Origin: Jeongeupia wiesaeckerbachi
GTDB taxonomy: Bacteria; Pseudomonadota; Gammaproteobacteria; Burkholderiales; Chitinibacteraceae
Assembly: GCF_050916355.1 (NCBI RefSeq)
Contig: NZ_CP136946.1
Coordinates: 620,001 to 684,000 of the forward strand
Direction of reading: 5' to 3'
DNA: 64,000 bases
Shown here: one piece after another, positions 37,125 to 45,511 of the stretch
How the letters are laid out: each line of letters starts with the position of its first letter
Position numbering within the stretch: the first letter of the stretch is position 1
The notes under the pieces: model-generated
What the model was told of the DNA's origin: nothing
The model's input: only the letters and a program-made list of their open reading frames with translations
The model's database searches: none
Program-made: the position numbers and the translations under genes

Positions 37125-37562
37125 ATGGAACGCGATTGCGTCTTGTGCAGTGAAAACGGCGGCGAACTGGTGTGGCACAACGATTTGTGCCGGGTCATCC
37201 TCGCCGACGAGGCCGGCTACCCAGGCTTTTGCCGGGTCGTTCTGTCGCGCCACGTTGCAGAAATGACCGATCTGCCCCCCGCCGATCGTCAGCGACTAAT
37301 GGCCGTCGTGTTCGCGGTCGAAACGGCGCTGCGTACGGTACTCTCGCCCGACAAAATCAATCTCGCCAGCCTGGGCAATGTCGTGCCGCACCTGCATTGG
37401 CATGTCATTCCGCGCTGGCAAGACGACGCGACATTCCCGGCTCCGATCTGGGCCAGCCCGGTTCGCCCCGGTGCCCAGCACGGAATGGCCGCCGACACAT
37501 TGGCGCGTCTGCGCCAAACCCTGCAACACCTTGAACCCGAGGCTATCCAGAGCCTGCCATGA
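37125..37562 (+). CDS. HIT-family hydrolase
   Basis: 145 aa. It has the N-terminal zinc-like CVLC, LSRHVAEMTDLPPADR, LGNVVPHLHWHVIPRW (the histidine triad HxHxHxx as HLHWHVI), and a C-terminal helix. HIT proteins hydrolyse dinucleoside polyphosphates or nucleotidyl-amines; the exact substrate is unknown. An AAGGAAAGG ribosome site lies just before the ATG. It overlaps the next gene by 4 bases (ATGA), so the two are translationally coupled. Confidence 0.9.
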   Translation: MERDCVLCSENGGELVWHNDLCRVILADEAGYPGFCRVVLSRHVAEMTDLPPADRQRLMAVVFAVETALRTVLSPDKINLASLGNVVPHLHWHVIPRWQDDATFPAPIWASPVRPGAQHGMAADTLARLRQTLQHLEPEAIQSLP

Positions 37563-39181
37563 CCGACCTGTCGATACACCAGACCCTCAGCGGTACCCTG
37601 CCCTTCAGCGATGCGCGTACGGCCAAGTCCTGGCTGCAACTGCTGCCGCTGATCAATACACCGGTCGCGCATGCCGAGCTGTCCGACGCGATCACCCAGC
37701 TTGCCAGCAGCGGCATCGCGCCGTATGAAACGCTGAAAATCCTCGAGCTGCTGCGCGAGCCCCTGCACGTCGTCCAGGGCGCGCTCGCCGAACGCTTCCT
37801 CGGCCGCGCTTTGCCGCTGGGCTCCGACGAAGCCCACGCCCGCGATGCCACCGTCGCCCTCTGGACCCGGCTCGCCGACCTGTACGGCACCGGCCTCGAT
37901 GCCGCGCTGGCAGGCGACGCCGAAATCGCCCCGCATAGCGCGTTGCTGGCGCAGCGCCGGATGCGCTATCTGGCACTGGCTGCGCGCGAATCGCTGCTCA
38001 GCTACCGCCCCATTCCGGCCGAACTCTGGCAGCAGCTGTTCGACAGCTATCAGTTGATCGAAGCCAACGGACTGGCGGAAAAATCCGCCAAGGACAGCCT
38101 GCTCAAGGTCGCCGGCGTCGCCACGCCGCAACATGCCTTCGTCCATTTGCTGCTGCTCGCCGCGTCGTCGCCGTTTCACTTTACCGGGCGGCAAATCCGC
38201 TGGCTGGACGAGCACCTGCCATCGCTGGCGCAACGCACGCCGCTGGAACGCGAAGCCGCGGCGCTGCCAGGACGCGGCAGCCTGCAGATCGACTTCGCCC
38301 AGCCCGGTGCGCCGCGCCGGATCGAGCCCCGCCTGTTCGGCGAGACCGTTCGCGAGCTCGATACCTTGCAGCTGGCACAGGCGCTATCACGGCGCATCAA
38401 GCTGTTGCGCCAGGGCGAGAACCCGGAAAAGCTCGGCCTCGGCAACCAGTTCGCCGCCGCACAGGTCGAAACGCTGCTGGTCGAGCTCTACCGCACCTGG
38501 TGCGAACAACCGAGCGAACGCGCGCTACCGCGCCACGACAGCCGCCGAGAGCTTGAAGCCGTATTCGGCCTGCCGCGCCAGCACGCGCTGATCGGCCATG
38601 AACGTTTCGCGCTGCCCGACGATGGCCCTGCCCCACTCGGCAGCCAGGATCTGGTCCGGTTGCAACTGTTCGGTCAGGCGACCGTTGCCGGCGCCACCGG
38701 CCCGAACACCGTGACGCCACAGCCGGGTGAGTGCTGGCAGGTCCGCAACGAGTCGGCACAGGGCTTGCGCCTGTCCCGCAGCAGCGATGCCGGCGGACGC
38801 ATCGCCCTGCAGCAGCTGCTGTCGGTCCAGCTTGAGGGCAACCACTATCTTGGCGTCGTACGCTGGCTGCAGGAAAACGACGGCTGCGTCGAAGTCGGCG
38901 TCCGGCTGATGCCGGGCTTGCCCGCCGCGGCGGCGATCCGCCCGGTCGAGCTGGCCTACTCGGACCGGCGCGGCTGGATCGAATGCCTGTCGCTGCCGGC
39001 GGTCGCGGCCTTGCGCGCACCGCTGTCGCTGATCCTGCCGGTGGGCTGGTACCGTCGCGGCCGGCTGATCGAGTGGTGGGATGGCAACACGCTGAAAAAG
39101 ATGCGCGTCGAAACGCTGATCGAACGCGGCGTCGACTTCGAACGGATGCATGTCGTCCCGGCCGGCCAACAGCGCCGCTGA
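37559..39181 (+). CDS. Conserved hypothetical protein, possibly with C-terminal PilZ-like domain
   Basis: 540 aa, no signal peptide or TM segment. The N-terminal part is helical (ISQLASSGIAPYETLKILELLREPLHVV-like, then RYLALAARESLLSYRPIPAELWQQLFDSYQLIEANG). The C-terminal 200 residues are beta-rich and contain CWQVRNESAQGLRLSRSS. This resembles the xNxSxxGxxL strand of PilZ domains, but the Arg-rich RxxxR c-di-GMP motif is not evident. Large proteins of this layout are known in betaproteobacteria without a function. It overlaps the HIT gene by 4 bases, implying coupled expression. The PilZ suggestion is weak. Confidence 0.6.
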   Translation: MTDLSIHQTLSGTLPFSDARTAKSWLQLLPLINTPVAHAELSDAITQLASSGIAPYETLKILELLREPLHVVQGALAERFLGRALPLGSDEAHARDATVALWTRLADLYGTGLDAALAGDAEIAPHSALLAQRRMRYLALAARESLLSYRPIPAELWQQLFDSYQLIEANGLAEKSAKDSLLKVAGVATPQHAFVHLLLLAASSPFHFTGRQIRWLDEHLPSLAQRTPLEREAAALPGRGSLQIDFAQPGAPRRIEPRLFGETVRELDTLQLAQALSRRIKLLRQGENPEKLGLGNQFAAAQVETLLVELYRTWCEQPSERALPRHDSRRELEAVFGLPRQHALIGHERFALPDDGPAPLGSQDLVRLQLFGQATVAGATGPNTVTPQPGECWQVRNESAQGLRLSRSSDAGGRIALQQLLSVQLEGNHYLGVVRWLQENDGCVEVGVRLMPGLPAAAAIRPVELAYSDRRGWIECLSLPAVAALRAPLSLILPVGWYRRGRLIEWWDGNTLKKMRVETLIERGVDFERMHVVPAGQQRR

Positions 39182-39198
39182 GTACTGCGCAACGATGC

Positions 39199-39227
39199 GA
39201 CAACGCCGCGTGTAACGCGGCGTTGTC
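39199..39227. terminator. Perfect 13-bp hairpin between converging genes
   Basis: GACAACGCCGCGT and ACGCGGCGTTGTC pair perfectly around GTA. It lies 18 bases after one stop and 4 bases from the stop of the convergent MBL gene. The T-run is short (GTTT), so bidirectional termination is likely but not strong. Confidence 0.75.
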
Positions 39228-39230
39228 GTT

Positions 39231-39989
39231 TCAGAACGCCAGCGTCTGCCCGCCGGCGAGCGCGGCAATCCGGTGCACGCCGTTGCGTGCCTCCGCAACG
39301 ATGCGCGCAGCGTCGAGCGGTTTCAGATGGGTCAGCCAGATATCGACGGCGGGATCGATCCGCGCCAGGGCCGGCAACAGCGTCACCGGCGCATAGTGCT
39401 GCGACACGCGCGCCAGCCCGGCTTCGCGATTGCTGAATGCGGTCTCGATGATCAGCGCCCGCAAGCGCTCGACCGTCGTCAGCGCATTCCAGAACGCCGG
39501 ACAATCGGCACTATCCCCCGAGAACGCGATCGCGCCGGTGTCGGTCTCGAACAGATAGCCCAGCGCCGGCACCGTGTGCTGTGCCGGCAACGCGGTAATG
39601 CGCAGCCCATCGATGTCGCACGACTCGCCGACGCCGATCGGCGCCCAGCGCAGCAGACCGTTGTCCGCATCGGGAATCACGCTGAAGTCGGGCCAGAGCT
39701 GCCAGTTGAACACATGCGCCTGCAAGGTCGCGATGGTCTGCGGCAGGGCATGCACGGTAACCGGCTGGCGCCGCGCACTGATGACGGTGTCAAGCAGCAT
39801 CGGCAGGCAGGCGATGTGATCGAAATGCGAGTGCGTCAGGAAAACATGGTCGATGTCGCACAGCGCTTCGAGCGACAGCTCGCCGACACCGGTGCCGGCA
39901 TCGATCAGCACCCGCTCGCCGAGCAAAAGCGACGTCGTCCTTGCCGTTCCGCCGATGCCGCCGCTGCAGCCGAGCACCCGCAACTGCAT
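39231..39989 (-). CDS. Metallo-beta-lactamase-fold hydrolase (cyclic-nucleotide phosphodiesterase-like)
   Basis: 252 aa. It has the MBL zinc motif THSHFDHIACLPML (HxHxDH), preceded by LLLGERVLIDAGTGVGEL, with later metal ligands in ALPAQHTVPALGY, FSGDSADCPAFW and WLTHLKP. The fold and motif order resemble class II 3',5'-cAMP phosphodiesterases and RNase Z-like hydrolases. The substrate is unknown. The start MQLRVLGCSGG at 39989 lies 2 bases after the FHA gene stop, so it is the last gene of the PP2C-FHA-MBL operon. Involvement in signalling follows from neighbours only. Confidence 0.8.
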   Translation of the reverse strand: MQLRVLGCSGGIGGTARTTSLLLGERVLIDAGTGVGELSLEALCDIDHVFLTHSHFDHIACLPMLLDTVISARRQPVTVHALPQTIATLQAHVFNWQLWPDFSVIPDADNGLLRWAPIGVGESCDIDGLRITALPAQHTVPALGYLFETDTGAIAFSGDSADCPAFWNALTTVERLRALIIETAFSNREAGLARVSQHYAPVTLLPALARIDPAVDIWLTHLKPLDAARIVAEARNGVHRIAALAGGQTLAF

Positions 39990-39991
39990 GA

Positions 39992-40597
39992 TCAGCCGCG
40001 GAAGAAAAACGCCAGGCGAACACCGACCAGTTCGATCAGGTCTTCCTCGGCCAGCAGCAGCGGCTCGTCGCCGACCGACTTGCCATTGACATGAGGTCGG
40101 GTCGCGCCTTCGACGTGCGAAAGGTAGTAGCCCAGGGGCCGCCGCACTACCGTGGCGACCTGCACGCCCGGTTTCCCCAGCGAGGTGACCGTCTTGCTCA
40201 GGACGATCTCGCGGCCGCTGTTGCCGCCGGTCAGCACCTTGATCACGCCCAGCCTGGCCGCGGTGGGTTCGCGCAACACCATTGTTTCGGCGTAAGCGCC
40301 CGGCGCCTGCGGCTCGCACCAGTAGCGCAGCATGTAGCGACCGACACCGATTTCGTCGCCGTTGCGCAGCACGGTCCGCGCGGCCGGCGTGCCGTTGACG
40401 GTGGTGCCATTGGTACTGCCGAGGTCTTCGACCACGTGATCGTCGCCATCGCGAACGATGCGCGCGTGCTCACCGGAGACCGCAAGGTTCTCGATCTGCA
40501 GATCGTTCTGCGGTCGACGGCCTATCGCGAACACGTCCCGGTGAATGCGGTATTCCTTGATGACGTTACCGTCGAGGCAAAGCAGCAGTTTCGCCAT
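39992..40597 (-). CDS. FHA-domain protein
   Basis: 201 aa. An N-terminal FHA domain shows the phosphothreonine-binding pattern: FAIGRRPQNDLQIENLAVSGEHARI (GR, SxxH) and DLGSTNGTTVNG. The C-terminal half (about 110-201) repeats a degenerate FHA-like pattern (TSLGKPGVQVATVVRR, SHVEG..PHVNGKSVG) with GR replaced by GK and the pThr-site Ser not obvious. FHA domains bind phosphothreonine partners. It lies between the PP2C phosphatase and the MBL gene on one strand. No Ser/Thr kinase gene is in the window, so the partner is unknown. Confidence 0.9.
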   Translation of the reverse strand: MAKLLLCLDGNVIKEYRIHRDVFAIGRRPQNDLQIENLAVSGEHARIVRDGDDHVVEDLGSTNGTTVNGTPAARTVLRNGDEIGVGRYMLRYWCEPQAPGAYAETMVLREPTAARLGVIKVLTGGNSGREIVLSKTVTSLGKPGVQVATVVRRPLGYYLSHVEGATRPHVNGKSVGDEPLLLAEEDLIELVGVRLAFFFRG

Positions 40598-40634
40598 GGT
40601 GTTCAGGATGTAATGGCGCGCAGCGCGCGCGGGG

Positions 40635-41450
40635 TCAGCTCAACCAGGCTGTCAGCCTGGACCAGAAGCCGGCATTGGCCGGATACGGGCGGCGAACCGC
40701 CGCCAGAATGACCGATATATTGTCATGACCGCCGCGATGATTGGCGGCCTGAACCAGCTGCATTGCAGCCAAGGACGCATTGTCCTTCAAAGTCAGAAGA
40801 ATGTCAGTGATCTGCGCATCGGCCACCATGTCGGTGAGACCGTCCGAACACAGCAGGTAGAGGTCATCCGGCTCGGCATCAAACTCGCTCAGATCGGCGT
40901 CAACCTCAGTATCGATGCCCATGGCACGGGTCAGCAGGTTGCGCTGCGCAGCCTGACGGGTGTCGGTTTCCTCGACCAGGCCCAGGTCGATCTGCTCCTG
41001 CAGCAACGAGTGGTCGTGGGTGAGCCTTGTAAGCTCCCCGTTGCGTAAACGGTACATCCGCGAATCGCCGACATGCGCGACCAAAATGCGATTGTCATAA
41101 AATACCGCCACAACCAGCGTCGTTCCCATCCCTGAGTACTGCGGCTGCGAGATTGCATTGTCGTAGATCGTTCGATTGGCTTCGTCGATCGCCTGCATCA
41201 GCCAACCGGTCAGCGACAGCTGCGTGCTGCGTGCCAGCGGTGGCGAAGGCAGCGGCTGCGACAGGCGTCGCGACAGCACGTCGACGGCCATGGCGCTGGC
41301 CACCTCACCAGCGTTGTAGCCCCCCATGCCGTCGGCGAGTACGACAAACCCGGCATCGGCATCCCAGGCAATCGCGTCCTCGTTCTGCGCACGCACCAGT
41401 CCCGGATCGGTCTGTCCGACCATTTCCAGCGCCTGCGATAGCCTTGCCAT
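40635..41450 (-). CDS. PP2C-family Ser/Thr protein phosphatase (Stp1/PppA-like)
   Basis: 271 aa. It has the PP2C motifs: VRAQNEDAIAWD (motif 1), GFVVLADGMGGYNAGEVAS (motif 2, metal-binding Asp and Gly), LVVAVFYDNRILVAHVGDSRMYRLR, LYLLCSDGLTDMV and GGHDNISVILA. All metal-binding Asp positions look intact. It removes phosphate from Ser/Thr residues in the cytoplasm. It is first in a three-gene cluster with the FHA protein and MBL hydrolase, 37 bases upstream of the FHA gene. Such PP2C-FHA pairs often act with Hanks-type kinases or type VI secretion; neither is seen here. Confidence 0.93.
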   Translation of the reverse strand: MARLSQALEMVGQTDPGLVRAQNEDAIAWDADAGFVVLADGMGGYNAGEVASAMAVDVLSRRLSQPLPSPPLARSTQLSLTGWLMQAIDEANRTIYDNAISQPQYSGMGTTLVVAVFYDNRILVAHVGDSRMYRLRNGELTRLTHDHSLLQEQIDLGLVEETDTRQAAQRNLLTRAMGIDTEVDADLSEFDAEPDDLYLLCSDGLTDMVADAQITDILLTLKDNASLAAMQLVQAANHRGGHDNISVILAAVRRPYPANAGFWSRLTAWLS

Positions 41451-41566
41451 GCTCGTTTTCCTTGTTTACGTCTGATTCCATCGTAAACCGACCTGCTGCA
41501 CCGGGCGGAAAGACAATAGTAAAAAAACGTAATAAGGCGCTGTGGCGGTGCCAATCGCCCCCAGGC

Positions 41567-42322
41567 TTACGGAATATCGGCGTACGGCATCCGGCGGACG
41601 ATGATCGCGGCCTTGCGCGCCAGACGCCGGTCGTTGCGGCGCACATCGTAGTACCGCGGATTGGTCACCATCGCGGCCAGTTTGGCCGACTGCGCTGCGC
41701 TGAGGCGTGCGGCGCCGGTACGATAGTAGTGCCGCGCGGCGGCCTCGGCGCCGTAGACGCCGTTCCCCCATTCGATCACGTTCAGATAGATTTCGAAGAT
41801 GCGCCGTTTGTCGAGCAGCGCTTCGAGCATCACCGTGATCACCGCCTCCTCGGCCTTGCGCCAGGGCGTGCGGCCCGACGACAGGAACAGGTTCTTGGCC
41901 AACTGCTGACTGATGGTCGAGCCGCCGGCGACAATGCGGCCTTTCTTGAGGTTCTTTTCCCACGCGGTCTGGATGCCTTCCCAGTCGAAGCCGTCGTGAT
42001 CGAGGAATTTGGCGTCCTCGGAGGCCACCAGCGCGCGCTTTAGATGGGTCGAAATCTGCGAATAATCGACCCACTGCTGCCGCAGCTCGGCGTCCGGATT
42101 GCTTGCCTCCAGCCGCGCCAGTCCCTCGGCCATGAAGGCGGTATGCGATGGGTTGATCCACCGCCACGCCAGCACGTGGGCGAAGATCCACAGATTCCAC
42201 AACAGCAGCAAACCCAGCAGCAGCAGGACAATGCGGCCGATCCAGCCCGCGACCGACACGCGGCGCTTGCCCGGCGCGGGGCTTGCAAGCCGGCTCATGC
42301 TGCGGCTTCCGGTCCGGTTCAT
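41567..42322 (-). CDS. mtgA: Monofunctional biosynthetic peptidoglycan transglycosylase MtgA
   Basis: 251 aa. An N-terminal TM anchor (about 24-46) is followed by the GT51 domain with ALVASEDAKFLDHDGFDWEGI (catalytic Glu in ASEDAKF), GRIVAGGSTISQQLAKNLFLSSGRT, the second Glu in RRIFEIYLNVIEWGNGVYG, and AAQSAKLAAMVTNPRYYD. It polymerises lipid II glycan strands in the periplasm without a transpeptidase domain. The start at 42322 overlaps the aroE stop (ATGA); a second possible start is at 42298. aroE-mtgA adjacency is common in betaproteobacteria. Confidence 0.95.
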   Translation of the reverse strand: MNRTGSRSMSRLASPAPGKRRVSVAGWIGRIVLLLLGLLLLWNLWIFAHVLAWRWINPSHTAFMAEGLARLEASNPDAELRQQWVDYSQISTHLKRALVASEDAKFLDHDGFDWEGIQTAWEKNLKKGRIVAGGSTISQQLAKNLFLSSGRTPWRKAEEAVITVMLEALLDKRRIFEIYLNVIEWGNGVYGAEAAARHYYRTGAARLSAAQSAKLAAMVTNPRYYDVRRNDRRLARKAAIIVRRMPYADIP

Positions 42323-43227
42323 AGCGCTGCGCGCAATTGCGCCAGCACCGGTTCGACATCGGGCCGGTGACCGGTCCACAGTGCAAACGCTTCGGCCGCC
42401 TGGCCGACAAGCATGCCGAGGCCGTCGACACACTGCGCCGCACCGGCTTCGCGCGCCTGCACCAGAAACGGCGTTTCGTCGCGGCCATACATCATGTCGT
42501 AGGCCAGCGCACCGGCGGCGAACGCATCGTGGTGCATTGGAATGCCGCTGCCGCCCAGACTGGCCGACGTCGCGTTGATGATCACGTCGAACTGCGCGCC
42601 GTCGCGCCCCAGCACCGCGCGGCTGGCGACGGCCGACTTCAGCTCGACCGGCACGCCACCGACGAGGAAATCGAACGGCGCAGCGCCATACGCCGGTTGC
42701 GCCGTCAGCGGCAATCCGGTCGCTTGCAGCCAGGGCTGAACGATGTCGGCCAGCAGCGCCTCCGCTCTGGCGGTGGTGCGGTTGGCGATCACCAGCATGG
42801 CCGGCCGCTCGGCCAGCAGCGGCAGCAAGGCGCCGCGCGCCGCGCCGCCGGCACCGAGCAACAGGATGCGCTTGCCCGCAAGTTCGCCGTATCGCAGCAG
42901 GTCGGCCACCAGACCGGCGCCGTCGGTGTTGTCGCCCTCGATCCGGCCATTTTCGTGGCGGATCAGCGTGTTGACCGCGCCGGCGGCGGCGGCACGCGCG
43001 CTCAGGGTGTCGGCAAACGCGAACGCTTCTTCCTTGAACGGGACGGTGACGTTGGCACCACCCGCGCCGCTGTCGAACAGGGCGCGCGTGGCGGCGGCAA
43101 AACCGTCGAGCGGCGCCAGCAACCGCTCGTAACTGAAATCGCTCAGGCCAAATTGCGCGGCAAACGCGGCGTGAATCTGCGGGGACTTGCTGTGGGCAAT
43201 CGGATTGCCGATGACGACGTAATGCAT
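42319..43227 (-). CDS. aroE: Shikimate dehydrogenase AroE (with central insertion)
   Basis: 302 aa, about 30 longer than typical AroE. It reduces 3-dehydroshikimate to shikimate with NADPH. Seen are VIGNPIAHSKSPQIHAAFAAQ, the catalytic Lys in GANVTVPFKEEAF, NTDGAGLV, the NADP motif LLLGAGGAARG, VIANRTTARAEAL, FDVIINATSASL and DGLGMLVGQAAEAF. The extra residues lie between NRTTARAEAL and FDVIINATS, where 54 residues replace the roughly 22 of E. coli AroE. The start at 43227 (MHYVVIGNP) is the conserved one. It overlaps mtgA by 4 bases. Confidence 0.95.
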   Translation of the reverse strand: MHYVVIGNPIAHSKSPQIHAAFAAQFGLSDFSYERLLAPLDGFAAATRALFDSGAGGANVTVPFKEEAFAFADTLSARAAAAGAVNTLIRHENGRIEGDNTDGAGLVADLLRYGELAGKRILLLGAGGAARGALLPLLAERPAMLVIANRTTARAEALLADIVQPWLQATGLPLTAQPAYGAAPFDFLVGGVPVELKSAVASRAVLGRDGAQFDVIINATSASLGGSGIPMHHDAFAAGALAYDMMYGRDETPFLVQAREAGAAQCVDGLGMLVGQAAEAFALWTGHRPDVEPVLAQLRAAL

Positions 43228-43294
43228 GCTGGAACCGTAGTGGAATCTGAAATCGGTGGGCCGGTGTCTCACCGTACCGGTGGCGTCTGGCCGA

Positions 43295-43747
43295 TCAGCC
43301 TTGCACCCACGGCAGACCGGCGGCTTTCCAGCCATTCAGACGACCGCGATGCTCGACCGCATCCTTGTCGCCTTCGAAGCCTTCGAGCACGTTCAGCGCC
43401 GTCGCGTAGCCGTGCGCGGCGGCCAGTTGCGCCGCATCGTGACTGCGTGCACCACTGCGGCACAGGAACAGCACCACCGACTCGGGGTCGACCGCCGCCT
43501 TGAGCTGTTTCAGGAAATCCGGATTCGGCGTCATGGCGGGATAACGCTTCCATTCGATCAGCTCGGCCCCGGGGATGACGCCGACGAACGACCACTCGGC
43601 ATGGGTGCGGACATCGACCAGTCTGGCATTCGGCAAGGTGCTCAGCAGCAGTTGCGCCTCGGCGGGGGTCACGGCGCCGGCATACGGCAAGCCTTGCGCG
43701 GCGCCACGTGCACGGGCGGTGTCAAGGATACTGGCGGCTTCACTCAT
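43295..43747 (-). CDS. Rhodanese-domain protein
   Basis: 150 aa, single rhodanese domain. It contains NARLVDVRTHAEWSFVGVIPGAELIEW and the active loop VLFLCRSGARSHDAAQLA with the persulfide Cys. Proteins of this type transfer sulfane sulfur or bind other substrates. The start at 43747 has GAGGAA upstream. It is divergent from glnA across 315 bp, and a rhodanese gene beside glnA is a conserved betaproteobacterial arrangement. A perfect 15-bp inverted repeat lies 30 bases upstream of its start. Confidence 0.9.
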   Translation of the reverse strand: MSEAASILDTARARGAAQGLPYAGAVTPAEAQLLLSTLPNARLVDVRTHAEWSFVGVIPGAELIEWKRYPAMTPNPDFLKQLKAAVDPESVVLFLCRSGARSHDAAQLAAAHGYATALNVLEGFEGDKDAVEHRGRLNGWKAAGLPWVQG

Positions 43748-43776
43748 GATGGATTCCTCGGCCCGGATACGCAGGC

Positions 43777-43823
43777 CGTCATCGTTACAGATGCCCGATT
43801 CTCGTGCGTCTGTAACGATGACG
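43777..43823. promoter_or_regulatory. Perfect 15-bp inverted repeat upstream of the rhodanese gene
   Basis: CGTCATCGTTACAGA (43777-43791) and TCTGTAACGATGACG (43809-43823) are exact complements separated by 17 bases. The repeat covers the region where the rhodanese promoter is expected and ends 8 bases before the NtrC site of glnA. It is a long operator or a cruciform/hairpin; the binding factor is unknown. Confidence 0.7.
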
Positions 43824-43830
43824 CAATACA

Positions 43831-43845
43831 GCACCAACATGGTGC
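43831..43845 (+). promoter_or_regulatory. NtrC-binding site of glnA
   Basis: GCACC-AACAT-GGTGC matches the NtrC consensus TGCACC-N5-GGTGCA in all ten core bases. It lies about 130 bp upstream of the sigma-54 promoter, a normal enhancer distance. A weaker half-site follows at 43861. Confidence 0.85.
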
Positions 43846-43962
43846 GAAGATGACAAACGGGCACCAAAAAAAGGCGCTCACACCCCCGGTCCGGGCGTCG
43901 CAATACGGGATTGCTATTAGCGCACCTGATTGTGGCACAATGGTTCGACACTTCTATGGGGG

Positions 43963-43978
43963 TGGCACGGTTTATGCT
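43963..43978 (+). promoter_or_regulatory. Sigma-54 promoter of glnA
   Basis: TGGCACG-GTTT-ATGCT has a perfect -24 element and a -12 GC at the right spacing. Transcription should start near 43989, about 74 bases before the glnA ATG. A poorer TGGCAC lies at 43933. Confidence 0.85.
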
Positions 43979-44062
43979 TAATAGACGACCATCCCGGTCG
44001 CGGCAACGCGATTGGTCAACTCAAAATTTCCAAACTACTCTCGCACCCTAAGGAGCGTAAAG

Positions 44063-45472
44063 ATGGCGGTAGCCGACGTTCTCAAGCTGATCCAGGACAA
44101 CGACATCAAGTTTGTCGACCTGCGTTTCACCGACACCATTGGTAAAGAGCAGCACGTAACCGTGCCGGCGCACGTCGTCGACGAAGAGTGGTTCGAACAG
44201 GGTCACGCCTTCGACGGTTCGTCGATCGCAGGCTGGAAGGGCATTCAGGCTTCGGACATGCTGCTGCTGCCGGATCCGTCGACCGCCAACATCGATCCGT
44301 TCTTCGATGAGCCGACCGTCATCATCACGTGTGACGTGATCGAGCCGGCCACCGGCAAGGGCTACGACCGCGACCCGCGTTCGCTCGCCAAGCGCGCTGA
44401 AGCGTATCTGAAGACCACCGGCATCGGCGACACCGCCTACTTCGGTCCGGAACCCGAATTCTTCATCTTCGACAACATCCGCTGGAACACGGACATGTCG
44501 GGCTGCTTCGTCAAGATCGGCTCGGAAGAAGGCGCTTGGGCGACCAGCGAAAAGTTCGAAGGCGGCAACCTCGGCCACCGTCCGCGCGTCAAGGGCGGCT
44601 ACTTCCCGGTCCCGCCGGTCGACAGCCACCAGGACATCCGCGCTTCGATGGTGCTGGTGCTGGAAGAGCTGGGCGTGCCGGTTGAAGTGTTCCACCACGA
44701 AGTGGCGAACGCCGGTCAGAACGAAATCGGTACCAAGTTCAGCACGCTGACCCAGCGCGCCGACTGGACCCAGATCCTCAAGTACGTGGTTCACAATGTG
44801 GCGAACCAGTACGGCAAGACCGCAACCTTCATGCCGAAGCCGATCGTTGGCGACAACGGTTCGGGCATGCACGTTCACCAGTCGATCTGGAAGGACGGCA
44901 AGAACCTGTTCGCAGGCAACGGCTACGCCGGCCTGTCGGAAACCGCGCTGTTCTACATCGGCGGCATCATCAAGCATGCCAAGGCACTGAACGCGATCAC
45001 CAACCCGGGTACCAACTCGTACAAGCGTCTGGTGCCGCACTTCGAAGCCCCGGTGAAGCTGGCTTACTCGGCCAAGAACCGCTCGGCATCGATCCGCATT
45101 CCGCACGTCGCGTCGGACAAGGGCCGTCGTATCGAAGCGCGCTTCCCGGATCCGTTGGCTAACCCGTACCTGTGCTTTGCCGCGCTGCTGATGGCTGGCC
45201 TCGATGGCATCCAGAACAAGATCCACCCGGGCGATCCGGCTGACAAGAACCTGTACGATCTGCCGCCGGAAGAAGACAAGCTGATCCCGACCGTCTGCTC
45301 GTCGCTCGACGAAGCGCTGGATTCGCTGGACAAGGATCGCGAGTTCCTGACCCGCGGCGGCGTCTTCACCGACGAATGGATCGATTCGTACATCGAGCTG
45401 AAGATGGGCGACGTCAACCGCACCCGCATGAACGTGCATCCGGTTGAATTCGACATGTACTACTCGCTGTGA
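44063..45472 (+). CDS. glnA: Glutamine synthetase type I
   Basis: 469 aa, the standard GSI-beta length. It makes glutamine from glutamate, ammonia and ATP. Motifs are FDGSSIAGWKGIQASDM, the metal-site GPEPEFFIFD, the ATP-binding KPIVGDNGSGMHVHQS, NPGTNSYKRLVPHFEAPV, and the adenylylation loop NLYDLPPEE with its Tyr. The start at 44063 has AAGGAG 8 bases upstream. Control is by NtrC and sigma-54 (sites at 43831 and 43963) and presumably GlnE adenylylation. The last codons (MYYSL) and the TGA stop lie in the attL of an integrative element, so the 3' end was rebuilt by the insertion without changing the reading frame. Confidence 0.98.
   Translation: MAVADVLKLIQDNDIKFVDLRFTDTIGKEQHVTVPAHVVDEEWFEQGHAFDGSSIAGWKGIQASDMLLLPDPSTANIDPFFDEPTVIITCDVIEPATGKGYDRDPRSLAKRAEAYLKTTGIGDTAYFGPEPEFFIFDNIRWNTDMSGCFVKIGSEEGAWATSEKFEGGNLGHRPRVKGGYFPVPPVDSHQDIRASMVLVLEELGVPVEVFHHEVANAGQNEIGTKFSTLTQRADWTQILKYVVHNVANQYGKTATFMPKPIVGDNGSGMHVHQSIWKDGKNLFAGNGYAGLSETALFYIGGIIKHAKALNAITNPGTNSYKRLVPHFEAPVKLAYSAKNRSASIRIPHVASDKGRRIEARFPDPLANPYLCFAALLMAGLDGIQNKIHPGDPADKNLYDLPPEEDKLIPTVCSSLDEALDSLDKDREFLTRGGVFTDEWIDSYIELKMGDVNRTRMNVHPVEFDMYYSL
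45453..45469 (+). repeat. attL: 17-bp direct repeat in the 3' end of glnA
   Basis: ACATGTACTACTCGCTG encodes the end of GlnA and recurs exactly at 52231-52247. The two copies bound the integrase-bearing segment, as expected for the core of a site-specific insertion. Confidence 0.85.
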
Positions 45473-45511
45473 TGTAAAGGTCTGTTTCATACAGACCCAC
45501 AACATCCCAGA

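Noticed and set aside
43930..43950. A second sigma-54 promoter of glnA (TGGCACA-ATGG-TTCGA)
   Set aside because: The -12 element has TTCG rather than TTGC; the site at 43963-43978 is clearly better.
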